This document shows, piece after piece, positions 16,190 through 23,681 of a stretch of DNA of 41,000 nucleotides (its first letter is position 1; the number at the start of each line of letters is the position of its first letter). Below the pieces are notes generated by a model. It was not told the origin of the DNA and made no database searches. It worked only from the letters and a program-made list of their open reading frames with translations. Source of the DNA: Alphaproteobacteria bacterium (GTDB taxonomy: Bacteria; Pseudomonadota; Alphaproteobacteria; Rhizobiales; Aestuariivirgaceae); the NCBI GenBank assembly GCA_020441605.1, contig JAGRLX010000012.1:1-41000 (forward strand). Direction: 5' to 3'. A program made the position numbers and the translations under genes.

Positions 16190-16620
16190 TTGAAGGCCGC
16201 AACCACGGCTTCCGGATCACGCAAACGCTCACAGGGTAAAGGCGGTCTGGGTTCCACCTTGAGAGGAATAACGACAGATCGATGTCGTCGTCTACAAGGT
16301 GGATCGAGTCATGCAGTTACAGACCGACTTTGCCAAGCTAGCAGAACTCTTCAATGCTTGGCAGGTCGCCTTCGCTTTGGTCGCCCAGAGCTCAAGTGCG
16401 ACCAACTCCGTGGGCAGGCTGACCCCCAATATCCCGCGTTCCTTCGCCTAGCCCGAGCAAGAGAATACCGGAGAGCGTACCCGCGACAAGATTGCAGCAT
16501 TCAAAAGAAGGGTCACTGGATGGGTGGCGTAGTCCCGTAAGGCTACCGGGTCGAAGATCGGACGATTGTCATTGACGAGACCGAGGCCAAAGTGGTCCGA
16601 TTGAACAGCACCGAGGCATT
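16190..16620 (+). pseudogene. Remnant of a large serine recombinase (resolvase family)
   Basis: A good ribosome-binding site (AAGGAGAG, 16178-16185) precedes TTG 16190, followed by a basic N-terminus (LKAATTASGSRKR) like that of large serine recombinases. The conserved N-terminal catalytic part (YTRxSS) is missing. From 16278 the frame reads IDVVVYKVDRVMQLQTDFAKLAELF, then VGRLTPN...SFA and a stop, then TGERTRDKIAAFK. After a frameshift it reads KKGHWMGGVVP, a stop, and GYRVEDRTIVIDETEAKVVR. This order matches the family (VYKVDRL, F-x-K-L, GRL-x-LN, ERT-x-DKIA-x-KKKG-x-WMGG-x-PLGY, E-x-EA). At least two stops, one frameshift and an internal deletion make it non-functional. It marks past mobile-element activity between the lipid and ectoine loci. 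Confidence 0.75.
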
Positions 16621-16724
16621 TTCGGTATCATGTCACGTTGGATGTGCAGGTTTGATGGCCACGCGAATGCTTCAACCCGTCTTCCACAATGGCCTTGGCT
16701 CTTCTCGACCGATGAAGACGTATT

Positions 16725-17744
16725 TCAACGCCCCTTGCTCACTACGCCGGATGCTTCCAAGTTGGTCGCGAGCACCATCATGCAGTCGCCCATCTTGATG
16801 AGACCCGGGAAATGCCGGGCCGTGACAAGTCCATCGATCTTCGCGTGGTAGAGAGCCGGGTTCGCACCGGTACGTTCAGCTGGCCAGACCTTGGCGATGA
16901 CATCGCCTTTCTTCACGTTCGCAGCAAGATCGGTACAGATTTCGAAGAGACCGTCGTGCTCGGCAAAGGTGAAGCAATCGTCGGAAGGCATGTCGAGCAT
17001 CACGGTCGGCGCCTGCTTGATCTCGCCTTTCAGAATGCCGGCATGGACGAGTACGTTGCGGATGCCACGCTTGGCGATGGCATTTGAGCGCGCGGTGGAA
17101 CTGCCGCCGCCGCCCAGTTCCGTGGTAACGAAGATCTTGCCCATCGCCTCGACTGCGTCATCATACATGCCGACCGTGTCGATTTCGAGCATCATCATCG
17201 AATATGGGGCCGAGAACGCCTTCATGGCGGCAACACAGCGTGCCTCGTGGTCCGCATCGGGAAGGCGGTGAACGGCGGCATAGGGAATGAAATCAAGAGT
17301 CTTGCCGCCAGCGTGAATATCGATGACGACATCCGCCATGGGAACCAGCGTGCGCTGAAAATAGTCAGCGATCTTCTCGGTCACTGTACCATCGGGCCGG
17401 CCCGGAAACGACCGGTTCATGTTGCCTCTGTCAATCGGTGAGGTACGGGTTGCGGCGCGAAACGCCGGATAGTTCATGGCGGGCACGATGATGACACGGC
17501 CCGCAAGCTGTGCCGCGTCAATCGTGTGGGCGAGTTCCATAAGGGCGACGGGGCCTTCATATTCCTCGCCATGATTGGCGCCCGTCAGAAGCGCAGTAGG
17601 CCCGTTGCCATTGTTCGCGACCGTTATGGGGATCATTATGGAGCCCCAAGCACTGTCGTCGCGGCTGTACGGGAGCTTCATGAAGCCGTGCTGGACACCA
17701 TCCTTCTCGAAGTCGATAGTGGCGGTGATGGGATTGGATCTCAT
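16725..17744 (-). CDS. doeB: N-acetyl-L-2,4-diaminobutyrate deacetylase (DoeB/EutE), ectoine degradation
   Basis: This 339-residue protein is an M14-type deacylase of the succinylglutamate desuccinylase/aspartoacylase family. The zinc motif is visible as ANHGEEYEG (His58, Glu61) and the third ligand as VVIDIHAGG (His144); the substrate-binding NMNRSFPG is also present. In ectoine catabolism DoeB removes the acetyl group from N-acetyl-2,4-diaminobutyrate made by ectoine hydrolase. This role fits the locus: it is the last gene of ehuBCDA-gntR-doeB and opposite eutB-eutC-doeA-doeD. ATG 17744 overlaps the regulator stop as ATGA. Length and motifs match the family; aspartoacylase-like activity on other N-acyl amino acids is a less likely alternative. 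Confidence 0.9.
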   Translation of the reverse strand: MRSNPITATIDFEKDGVQHGFMKLPYSRDDSAWGSIMIPITVANNGNGPTALLTGANHGEEYEGPVALMELAHTIDAAQLAGRVIIVPAMNYPAFRAATRTSPIDRGNMNRSFPGRPDGTVTEKIADYFQRTLVPMADVVIDIHAGGKTLDFIPYAAVHRLPDADHEARCVAAMKAFSAPYSMMMLEIDTVGMYDDAVEAMGKIFVTTELGGGGSSTARSNAIAKRGIRNVLVHAGILKGEIKQAPTVMLDMPSDDCFTFAEHDGLFEICTDLAANVKKGDVIAKVWPAERTGANPALYHAKIDGLVTARHFPGLIKMGDCMMVLATNLEASGVVSKGR

Positions 17745-18442
17745 AGGGGGCTTGCCTTTGCGTGTTCGGTGAAACTCTTCATGCGGCGGACGCTCATGGA
17801 GATGTGACTGCGGCGGATGTGCCCCACCGCTTCGAGATCGCCCACTTCCATGGCTGAAAGGATATCGGCCACCTCACGCTGGAAGACGACGATCTCGTCG
17901 CGCAGATTGAGATGTGGCACCGACCTCAGCCAGATGCGCGACGTCTGGTAATAGAGACGCTCCGATATCTCGCGCAGCGGCTCATTTCCGATCATTGCCG
18001 CGAGCTCCTGGAAGAAATCCATGTTGATGCGGGCGAAGGTGGCAGCATCGGGGTTGTCCAGCAACGCATTGCATCGATTGATGATGTCGCGCACGCGTCT
18101 CACATCATCAGTCTGGCGCGGGATTGGGTCGAGCTTGCCGATGAGTTCGGCGAGTTCCATTCGCAGCTGGTAGACTTGGGTCAGGTCATCGATATCGGCG
18201 TCGGTAACGAAAGTTCCGACGCCATGCCGGCTCTCTAGCAACCCCTCGGATGCGAGCCGCGAAAGTACCCGGCGCAAGGGGGTTCGCGACACGCCGAATT
18301 CACGCGCCAGCTCCTCTTCGCCGAGCCTGGCGCCCGGCTCGTATTCGAGCAGGCAGATCCGATCGCGAATGGTCTTGTAGATTCGCTCGAAGCGCTCGCG
18401 CGCCAGCGTCATAGGTCTTTCGAAGGGGAGTTCCACTGTCAT
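17741..18442 (-). CDS. GntR/FadR-type (FCD) transcriptional regulator of the ectoine locus
   Basis: The 233-residue protein has an N-terminal GntR winged helix (LEYEPGARLGEEELAREFGVSRTPLRRVLSRLASEGLLE, then the wing RHGVGTFV) and an all-helical FCD effector domain (YQLRMELAELIG, MDFFQELA...GN, and a C-terminal HIRRSHISM histidine region that usually helps bind metal). It is translationally coupled on both sides (ATGA with ehuA and with doeB), so it is made together with the transporter and deacetylase and probably controls them. Well-studied ectoine regulators are EnuR (MocR type) and DoeX (AsnC type); an FCD-type regulator inside the operon is a different arrangement. Its ligand may be an ectoine breakdown product (inference). 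A candidate operator is the palindrome at 21593-21600. Confidence 0.9.
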   Translation of the reverse strand: MTVELPFERPMTLARERFERIYKTIRDRICLLEYEPGARLGEEELAREFGVSRTPLRRVLSRLASEGLLESRHGVGTFVTDADIDDLTQVYQLRMELAELIGKLDPIPRQTDDVRRVRDIINRCNALLDNPDAATFARINMDFFQELAAMIGNEPLREISERLYYQTSRIWLRSVPHLNLRDEIVVFQREVADILSAMEVGDLEAVGHIRRSHISMSVRRMKSFTEHAKASPL

Positions 18443-19218
18443 CCAGCTTCCAGAACGGCATTGAGAAACTGGCGTGTACGCTCATTGCGCGGGCTTGAGA
18501 AGAACTCCTGCGGTGGGCCCTGTTCGCAGATCTTGCCTTGATAGAAGAAGCAGACGCGGTCGGCGAATTCCTTCGCGAAACCCATCTGGTGGGTGACCAT
18601 CAGCATGGTGAGGTCATGCTCGCTGCCGAGCTTGCGGATGACCTGGAGCACCTCGCCCACCAGTTCCGGGTCAAGCGCCGAGGTCACCTCGTCGAACAGC
18701 ATGATGCGGGGGCGCATGGCGAGCGCTCTCGCAATAGCGACGCGCTGCTGCTGGCCGCCCGAGAGCTGCGAGGGATAGTGGTCCTTCTTCTCGGCTAGCC
18801 CGACCATGGCGAGAAGGTCCGCGGCACGTTCCATGGCCTCGGACTTCGGCATCTTGAGCACGGTGACGGGCGCTTCGATGCAATTTTGCAATGCGGTCAT
18901 GTGCGGAAAAAGATTGAACGACTGGAAAACCATGCCGATCTTGCCGCGCACCTTGCGGGTATGGGCCTTGCCGGCTGGCACCAGCGCACCATTGCGCTGC
19001 TCATGTGTCAAAGGTTGGCCTTCGACATAGATGACGCCGTCATCAATGGTCTCCAATGTCATTAGCATGCGGAGCACCGTGGTCTTGCCGGAGCCCGACG
19101 GGCCGATGATCGCCACCTTCTCGCCTCGCGCCACATCAAGGTCGAGGCTGTCGAGCACGGTCAGTGGTCCGTAGCGCTTGGTCACACCATGAAAGCGAAC
19201 CATGGGTGTTGCGGTCAT
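18439..19218 (-). CDS. ehuA: Ectoine/hydroxyectoine ABC transporter ATP-binding protein EhuA
   Basis: This 259-residue ATPase of polar-amino-acid-type ABC importers has Walker A GPSGSGKTT (residues 39-47), Q-loop VFQSFNLFPHMT, signature LSGGQQQR (152-159), Walker B IMLFDEVTSALD and switch MVTHQMGFA. It energises uptake through EhuC and EhuD. ATG 19218 overlaps the ehuD stop and its own stop overlaps the regulator start, both as 4-bp ATGA. Assignment to ectoine rests on the neighbouring EhuB-like binding protein and the ectoine catabolic genes. Confidence 0.92.
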   Translation of the reverse strand: MTATPMVRFHGVTKRYGPLTVLDSLDLDVARGEKVAIIGPSGSGKTTVLRMLMTLETIDDGVIYVEGQPLTHEQRNGALVPAGKAHTRKVRGKIGMVFQSFNLFPHMTALQNCIEAPVTVLKMPKSEAMERAADLLAMVGLAEKKDHYPSQLSGGQQQRVAIARALAMRPRIMLFDEVTSALDPELVGEVLQVIRKLGSEHDLTMLMVTHQMGFAKEFADRVCFFYQGKICEQGPPQEFFSSPRNERTRQFLNAVLEAG

Positions 19219-19874
19219 CGCACATATCTCCGTTTGAGGGCTCTCTCCACCATGCGGATCAGCAGCGCCGAGACGAGGCTCATGGCGAGAAAGAACAGAC
19301 CGACCAGGGTGATGGGTTCAGTGTAGCGGAAGTTCTCGGAGCCCAGGATCTTCGCGGTCTGCATCAGTTCGAGCACGGCGATGGCCGAGAGCAGCGGCGT
19401 TTCCTTGAACAGCGCCACGAGATAATTGCCAAGGGCCGGCACAGTGGGGGGAATAGCCTGTGGCACGATGATGTCGCGGAACGTCGTCCAGATGCCGAGA
19501 TTAAGGGCGGTCGCAGCCTCCCACTGTCCGCGGTGCACACCTTCGAAGCCAGCACGATAGACCTCAGAGCAATAGGCACCATAGTGCAGGCCAAGCGCCA
19601 GCACGCCCGCAGTGAAGGCGTCAAGTACGATGCCGAAGTTCGGGAAGACGAAGTAGAGGAAGAAGATCTGGATGAGGAGCGGCGTCGAGCGGATGAATTC
19701 GACGAACACCGAAATCGGGATCTGAGTTCTGGGAAATGCCAGCCTGACGATGGCGAGGACGAGACCCAGGATGGCGGCGAAGACGAAGCCCAGAACGGTT
19801 GCCTCGACGGTGATGACCGCCGCATGCGCCAGCCGCGGCAGTATTTCCAGCGTATAGGCCCAGTCCCAGATCAT
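19215..19874 (-). CDS. ehuD: Ectoine/hydroxyectoine ABC transporter permease EhuD
   Basis: This 219-residue His/Glu/Gln/Arg/opine-type permease has about five transmembrane segments, the N-terminal FVEFIRSTPLLIQIFFLYF family motif, and the cytoplasmic EAA loop (RGQWEAATALNLG...PQAIPPTVPALGN). It pairs with EhuC to form the membrane channel. Start and stop overlap its neighbours by 4 bp (ATGA), so ehuC-ehuD-ehuA are stoichiometrically coupled. Confidence 0.92.
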   Translation of the reverse strand: MIWDWAYTLEILPRLAHAAVITVEATVLGFVFAAILGLVLAIVRLAFPRTQIPISVFVEFIRSTPLLIQIFFLYFVFPNFGIVLDAFTAGVLALGLHYGAYCSEVYRAGFEGVHRGQWEAATALNLGIWTTFRDIIVPQAIPPTVPALGNYLVALFKETPLLSAIAVLELMQTAKILGSENFRYTEPITLVGLFFLAMSLVSALLIRMVERALKRRYVR

Positions 19875-20599
19875 GCCGGCCTACCGCGGGCAAGACCCCG
19901 CGATGCGCGGCGTTCCAGCAGCCGCATGCCGATGGTGATGACCAGCGAGATCACCAGGTACATCAGCAGCACCAGGGTGAAGATCGGCACCGTCTTCATT
20001 GTCGTCTGGTTCAACTGCTGGGCCTTGAAGGCCAAGTCGGTCAGCGTGATCATCGAAACGAGTGCAGTGGTCTTGAGCAATTCGATCAGCAGATTGCCCC
20101 ACGGCGGGATCATGGCGAGCAGCGCCTGGGGTAGGATGATCCGCCGCAGCATCTGCCCTTTCGTCATGTTGAGCGCCGTCGAGGCTTCCCATTGGCCGCG
20201 CGGCACGGCACCGATGGCGCCCCTCACCACTTCGGCGCCGTAGGCCCCGACGTTGAGGCCAAGCCCGATCACGGCAGAGGTATAGGCATCGAGCAAGAGG
20301 CCAAACTGCGGCAGCACGAAGAACAGCCAGAACAGTTGCACCAGAGCCGAGGTGCCGCGAAAGACTTCAATATAGATGTTGGCAAGCCAGCGGATGGCGA
20401 GAGGCCCGTACATCTTGCCGAGGGCGGCGAGAATGGCAGCGCAGAAGGCGATGATGCTGCCGACCACCGCGATCTGTATGGTCAACAGGGCCCCTTCGAG
20501 AAGGCCCGGCAGGAAGATGGCGTTGTCGCCCGTAAAGGCCATCGCCGCGATAGCGGCGACAGCCACCAGCAACATGATGAACAGGGCACGTATGCCCAT
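19871..20599 (-). CDS. ehuC: Ectoine/hydroxyectoine ABC transporter permease EhuC
   Basis: This 242-residue permease is from the same family as EhuD, with the FRGTSALVQLFWLFFVLP segment and an EAA loop (RGQWEASTALNMTKGQMLRRIILPQAL). An extra N-terminal hydrophobic segment precedes the core. It starts at ATG 20599. A 74-bp gap with two small hairpins separates it from ehuB upstream, and it overlaps ehuD by 4 bp. It acts in the inner membrane with EhuD and EhuA. Confidence 0.92.
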   Translation of the reverse strand: MGIRALFIMLLVAVAAIAAMAFTGDNAIFLPGLLEGALLTIQIAVVGSIIAFCAAILAALGKMYGPLAIRWLANIYIEVFRGTSALVQLFWLFFVLPQFGLLLDAYTSAVIGLGLNVGAYGAEVVRGAIGAVPRGQWEASTALNMTKGQMLRRIILPQALLAMIPPWGNLLIELLKTTALVSMITLTDLAFKAQQLNQTTMKTVPIFTLVLLMYLVISLVITIGMRLLERRASRGLARGRPA

Positions 20600-20638
20600 G
20601 GCATGGAACCTCCCGGGAGAGCGGCTGGGATATTCGGA

Positions 20639-20670
20639 GCGGCGTCAGCCGCCACCCCAGGCCGAAGGCC
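20639..20670 (-). promoter_or_regulatory. Two small GC hairpins in the ehuB-ehuC gap
   Basis: GCGGC-GTCA-GCCGC (20639-20652) and GGCC-GAA-GGCC (20660-20670) lie directly after the ehuB stop. Hairpins after a binding-protein gene often stabilise its mRNA, giving more binding protein than permease. No U-run follows, so full termination is unlikely. The role is inferred from position. Confidence 0.4.
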
Positions 20671-20673
20671 GGA

Positions 20674-21540
20674 TCATTCGCCCTTACAGAGCTGTTCCAT
20701 GGTCTTGTTCGGCAGGTAGTCGGCGCCGAAGCCGAACGGCGTGACCAATGCGATGTGCTCGGGCGATCCGATGAAGGTCTTCAATTCGCCATTGAATGCC
20801 TCATAAAGCGACGCGTCTTCCTTGCGGAAGCCGAAGCCACCATGGCCCTTCACCGACTGGCCGGCGACTTCGCCGAAGGGCTTGGTCGATTCGACACCTT
20901 CACCCTTCTTGGCCATATCGGCAATGGAAAGGGCGGTCAGTGCGGCACCGTCGGCGCGCCCAGACTGCACGGCGGCGAGCAGGCTCGACTGGTCGGGCAG
21001 CACGACGAGTTGATCTTCCGCCACGCCCGAGTCCTTCGCGTATCCGCCCTCGACAGCGCCGGCCATCACCGCGAGCTTCAGGTCGTGGTTGTCCTTGAAG
21101 CTCGAATAATCCTTGATGCCTTTGGGGTTACCGGATTTCACCAGCATGGCTTGGCCGATGCCGTAGGAAGGCTCGGAGAAATTGATCTGGGCGCAGCGCT
21201 TCGGGTTAATGAACATGCCGGCGGCGATGATGTCGAAGCGGCCGGCCATGAGGCCCGGAATAAGCGAGCCGAATTCAGTGAGCACGCCGTCTACCTCGTT
21301 AATGCCCATCTTGGCGAGCACCGCCTTGGCAACCTCGGGAGCCTCGCCGGTCAGCTTTCCATCCGGAGTCGCATAGCCGTAGGGCGCCTCGTTGGCGAAG
21401 CCGACGCGGATGAAACCCTGCTTCTTGATGCGCTCGAGCGAGTCATCGGCGAAGGCCGGTGAGGCGATGAGGGCCGGAGCGATGGCAAGTCCGGCGGCGG
21501 AGACGAGCAGTTTGCGGCGGGTGAAGATGGGAGTGGTCAT
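20674..21540 (-). CDS. ehuB: Ectoine/hydroxyectoine-binding periplasmic protein EhuB
   Basis: This 288-residue family-3 solute-binding protein has an N-terminal export signal with paired arginines (FTRRKLLVSAAG, cleavage near AFA-D32). The mature protein has the EhuB-type pocket sequence FANEAPYGYATPDGKLTGEAPEVAK and GMFINPKRC, which I associate with ectoine-binding EhuB rather than general amino-acid binders. It captures ectoine or 5-hydroxyectoine in the periplasm and delivers it to EhuCD. It is the first gene of the minus-strand operon, 146 bp from the divergent eutB, so both operons share the control region 21541-21686. Confidence 0.92.
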   Translation of the reverse strand: MTTPIFTRRKLLVSAAGLAIAPALIASPAFADDSLERIKKQGFIRVGFANEAPYGYATPDGKLTGEAPEVAKAVLAKMGINEVDGVLTEFGSLIPGLMAGRFDIIAAGMFINPKRCAQINFSEPSYGIGQAMLVKSGNPKGIKDYSSFKDNHDLKLAVMAGAVEGGYAKDSGVAEDQLVVLPDQSSLLAAVQSGRADGAALTALSIADMAKKGEGVESTKPFGEVAGQSVKGHGGFGFRKEDASLYEAFNGELKTFIGSPEHIALVTPFGFGADYLPNKTMEQLCKGE

Positions 21541-21592
21541 GACGCTTCCTCGAGGTTGGTGAATCTTGGTCAGGAGACAAGCTGACTAAAGA

Positions 21593-21600
21593 TGTATACA
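21593..21600. promoter_or_regulatory. Candidate GntR operator in the ehuB-eutB divergent promoter
   Basis: TGTATACA is a perfect 8-bp palindrome resembling the GTATAC core of FadR-subfamily GntR operators. It sits 53 bp before the ehuB start and about 86 bp before the eutB start, where one site could control both operons. The region around it (21580-21665) is AT-richer than the genes, as expected for promoters. Recognition by the GntR protein at 17741-18442 is inferred. Confidence 0.45.
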
Positions 21601-21686
21601 ACTCATCTGGACATGACGCAATAGACGATGTAAATGCAATAAAGTCCCAAATACTTATTCGACGTTGTGCACATGTTGACGGCAAA

Positions 21687-22682
21687 ATGCTGAACTTGCA
21701 GGCAATCCGGCAGGCCCGGAAAGCGGTTCGCGCCGCAGGCGGGTTGCGGACGCCCATGGTTCGGGCAGCAACCAAGCTGACCGATCCAAACGCCAGCCTG
21801 TGGCTGAAGCTGGAGACGCTACAACCGATCGGTGCATTCAAGCTCAGGGGGGCCGCCAATGCACTGGCCCACCTCGACCACATGAAGCGTGCGGCCGGCG
21901 TCGTGTGCTGTTCTACGGGTAACCACGGCCGGGCGGTGGCTTATGCGGCGAAGCGCTTAGGCATTCCGTCCGCGGTCTGCCTGTCGCGGCTGGTGCCGGA
22001 GACTAAAGTCAAAGCGATCGAGGCGCTGGGTGCCAGGGTCATCCGAATCGGTAACAGCCAGGATGAAGCCCAGGCAGAAGTCTCGCGCCTGGTGCTTGAG
22101 GAGGGCCTCACCGACATTCCACCGTTTGATCATCCCGACGTCATCGCCGGCCAGGGCACCATCGGGCTCGAAATCCTCGAGGACAAGCCGGAGGTCTCAA
22201 CCATCCTCGTCCCACTATCGGGCGGCGGGCTGATCGGCGGCATCGCACTCGCCGCCAAGCGCATCAAGCCGTCGGTGCGGATCATAGGCATCAGCATGGA
22301 CCGTGGGGCCGCCATGCAGGCGAGCCTGGCAGCGGGACAAGCCGTCAACGTCACCGAGATGCCGTCACTCGCCGACTCACTTGGCGGCGGAATAGGTCTC
22401 TCCAACCGCTGGACCTTCGATCTATGCCGCAGGTTGGTAGACGAGGTCATACTGCTTACCGAGGCCGAGATCTATCGCGGCATGCGCGCCATGTTGCTGG
22501 ACGAGCGGTTGGTGACCGAAGGGGCAGGCGCTGTCGGTCTCGCGGCAATTCTGGCCGGCAAGATATCCGTCGACGGCGACATGGCTATCGTGGTGTCGGG
22601 AAATAACGTCGAGATGGCGCAGCTTCTGGCCATCGCCCACGGCGAGCCGGTGAGGGTTGGAAACATGGAGGTTCAGGGCTGA
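21687..22682 (+). CDS. eutB: Threonine-dehydratase-like PLP enzyme EutB (hydroxyectoine utilisation)
   Basis: This 331-residue fold-type II PLP enzyme has the Schiff-base lysine in PIGAFKLRGAANAL (Lys52), the substrate loop STGNHGRAV (76-84) and the glycine-rich phosphate loop PLSGGGLIGG (about 176-185). General family chemistry is dehydration or deamination of hydroxy amino acids. In ectoine clusters EutB is thought to act in conversion of hydroxyectoine toward ectoine. ATG 21687 is the only reasonable start; a nearby upstream ATG runs into a stop. It is the first gene of the plus-strand catabolic operon and its stop overlaps eutC by one base (TGATG). Confidence 0.88.
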   Translation: MLNLQAIRQARKAVRAAGGLRTPMVRAATKLTDPNASLWLKLETLQPIGAFKLRGAANALAHLDHMKRAAGVVCCSTGNHGRAVAYAAKRLGIPSAVCLSRLVPETKVKAIEALGARVIRIGNSQDEAQAEVSRLVLEEGLTDIPPFDHPDVIAGQGTIGLEILEDKPEVSTILVPLSGGGLIGGIALAAKRIKPSVRIIGISMDRGAAMQASLAAGQAVNVTEMPSLADSLGGGIGLSNRWTFDLCRRLVDEVILLTEAEIYRGMRAMLLDERLVTEGAGAVGLAAILAGKISVDGDMAIVVSGNNVEMAQLLAIAHGEPVRVGNMEVQG

Positions 22683-23668
22683 TGCGCGATATCTTCGTCT
22701 TGACTGAAGCCGATCTCCGGCGCTGCGTTGGACTCGATCTCGAGGTCGTGGAGGTAGTCGAGCAGGCCTTCCGCATGCTGGCCTCGGGCCAGGTCATCAT
22801 GCCGCCGATTCTATCCATGGAGATCCCGCAAGCCCATGGCGAGGTCGATGTGAAGACCGCCTATATCCCCGGCTTCGATGGCTTCGCCATCAAGGTGAGC
22901 CCCGGCTTCTTCGAGAATCCGAAGATCGGCTTGCCCAGCCTCAACGGGCTGATGATCCTGTTCTCGGCGAGGACCGGGCAGGTTGAAGCGCTGCTGCTCG
23001 ACAATGGTTATCTGACCGATATTCGCACCGCGGCGGCCGGTGCGGTGGCGGCACGACATCTGGCGCCACCGGACGCGGAGACCGCAGGCGCTCTGGGGTG
23101 TGGCGTGCAGGCACGCCTGCAGATCGAGGCCGCGCATCTGGTACGGCCGTTCAAGAAGGTGCTGGTCTGGGGCCGCGACGGCGCCAAGGCTGAGGCATGT
23201 GCCAGCGATCTCGCGGCTAAACTCGGCATCGCGGCGGAAGCGGCAACAGCGGAACGCGTCGTGCGCGACAGCCAGCTCGTTGTCACGACGACACCCTCGA
23301 AGCAGCCGGTGCTGAAGGCGGAATGGCTGCACCCTGGATTACACATTACCGCCATGGGCTCGGATCAGGCGGTCAAGAACGAGATTGATCCGCAGGCGTT
23401 GGCCAGGGTCTCGCTCTATGTCTGCGACCGAGTCTCACAGGTTGAGAAACTCGGCGAGCTTCGCAGTGCGCGGGAGGCTGGTGTGCTCACCGGAGTGACA
23501 CCGCCGGAGCTGGGCGAGATCGTTGCCGGAGCCAAACCCGGCCGCGCTTCACAGGCCGATATCACTCTTTGCGATCTCACCGGCACCGGTGCGCAAGATA
23601 CCGCAATCGCCACCCAAGCGCTTAAGGCCGCAAAAGCCGCCGGTCTCGGCACCATCATCAAGGCCTGA
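22682..23668 (+). CDS. eutC: Ornithine cyclodeaminase-like protein EutC (hydroxyectoine utilisation)
   Basis: This 328-residue member of the ornithine cyclodeaminase/mu-crystallin family is an NAD(P)-dependent fold with the dinucleotide motif GALGCGVQA (137-145), Lys71 in FAIKVSPGF, and TDIRTAAAGAVAARHLA. In ectoine loci EutC is placed, with EutB, in hydroxyectoine use; it may act as an imine reductase or cyclodeaminase. The start is coupled to eutB by TGATG. The doeA gene follows after 13 bp. Confidence 0.88.
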   Translation: MRDIFVLTEADLRRCVGLDLEVVEVVEQAFRMLASGQVIMPPILSMEIPQAHGEVDVKTAYIPGFDGFAIKVSPGFFENPKIGLPSLNGLMILFSARTGQVEALLLDNGYLTDIRTAAAGAVAARHLAPPDAETAGALGCGVQARLQIEAAHLVRPFKKVLVWGRDGAKAEACASDLAAKLGIAAEAATAERVVRDSQLVVTTTPSKQPVLKAEWLHPGLHITAMGSDQAVKNEIDPQALARVSLYVCDRVSQVEKLGELRSAREAGVLTGVTPPELGEIVAGAKPGRASQADITLCDLTGTGAQDTAIATQALKAAKAAGLGTIIKA

Positions 23669-23681
23669 ACAGGACGCCACC

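Noticed and set aside
16139..16540. Intact 133-residue plus-strand protein
   Set aside because: Only fragments of it follow the serine recombinase frame; recombinase homology jumps frames, so the open frame itself is not the real product.
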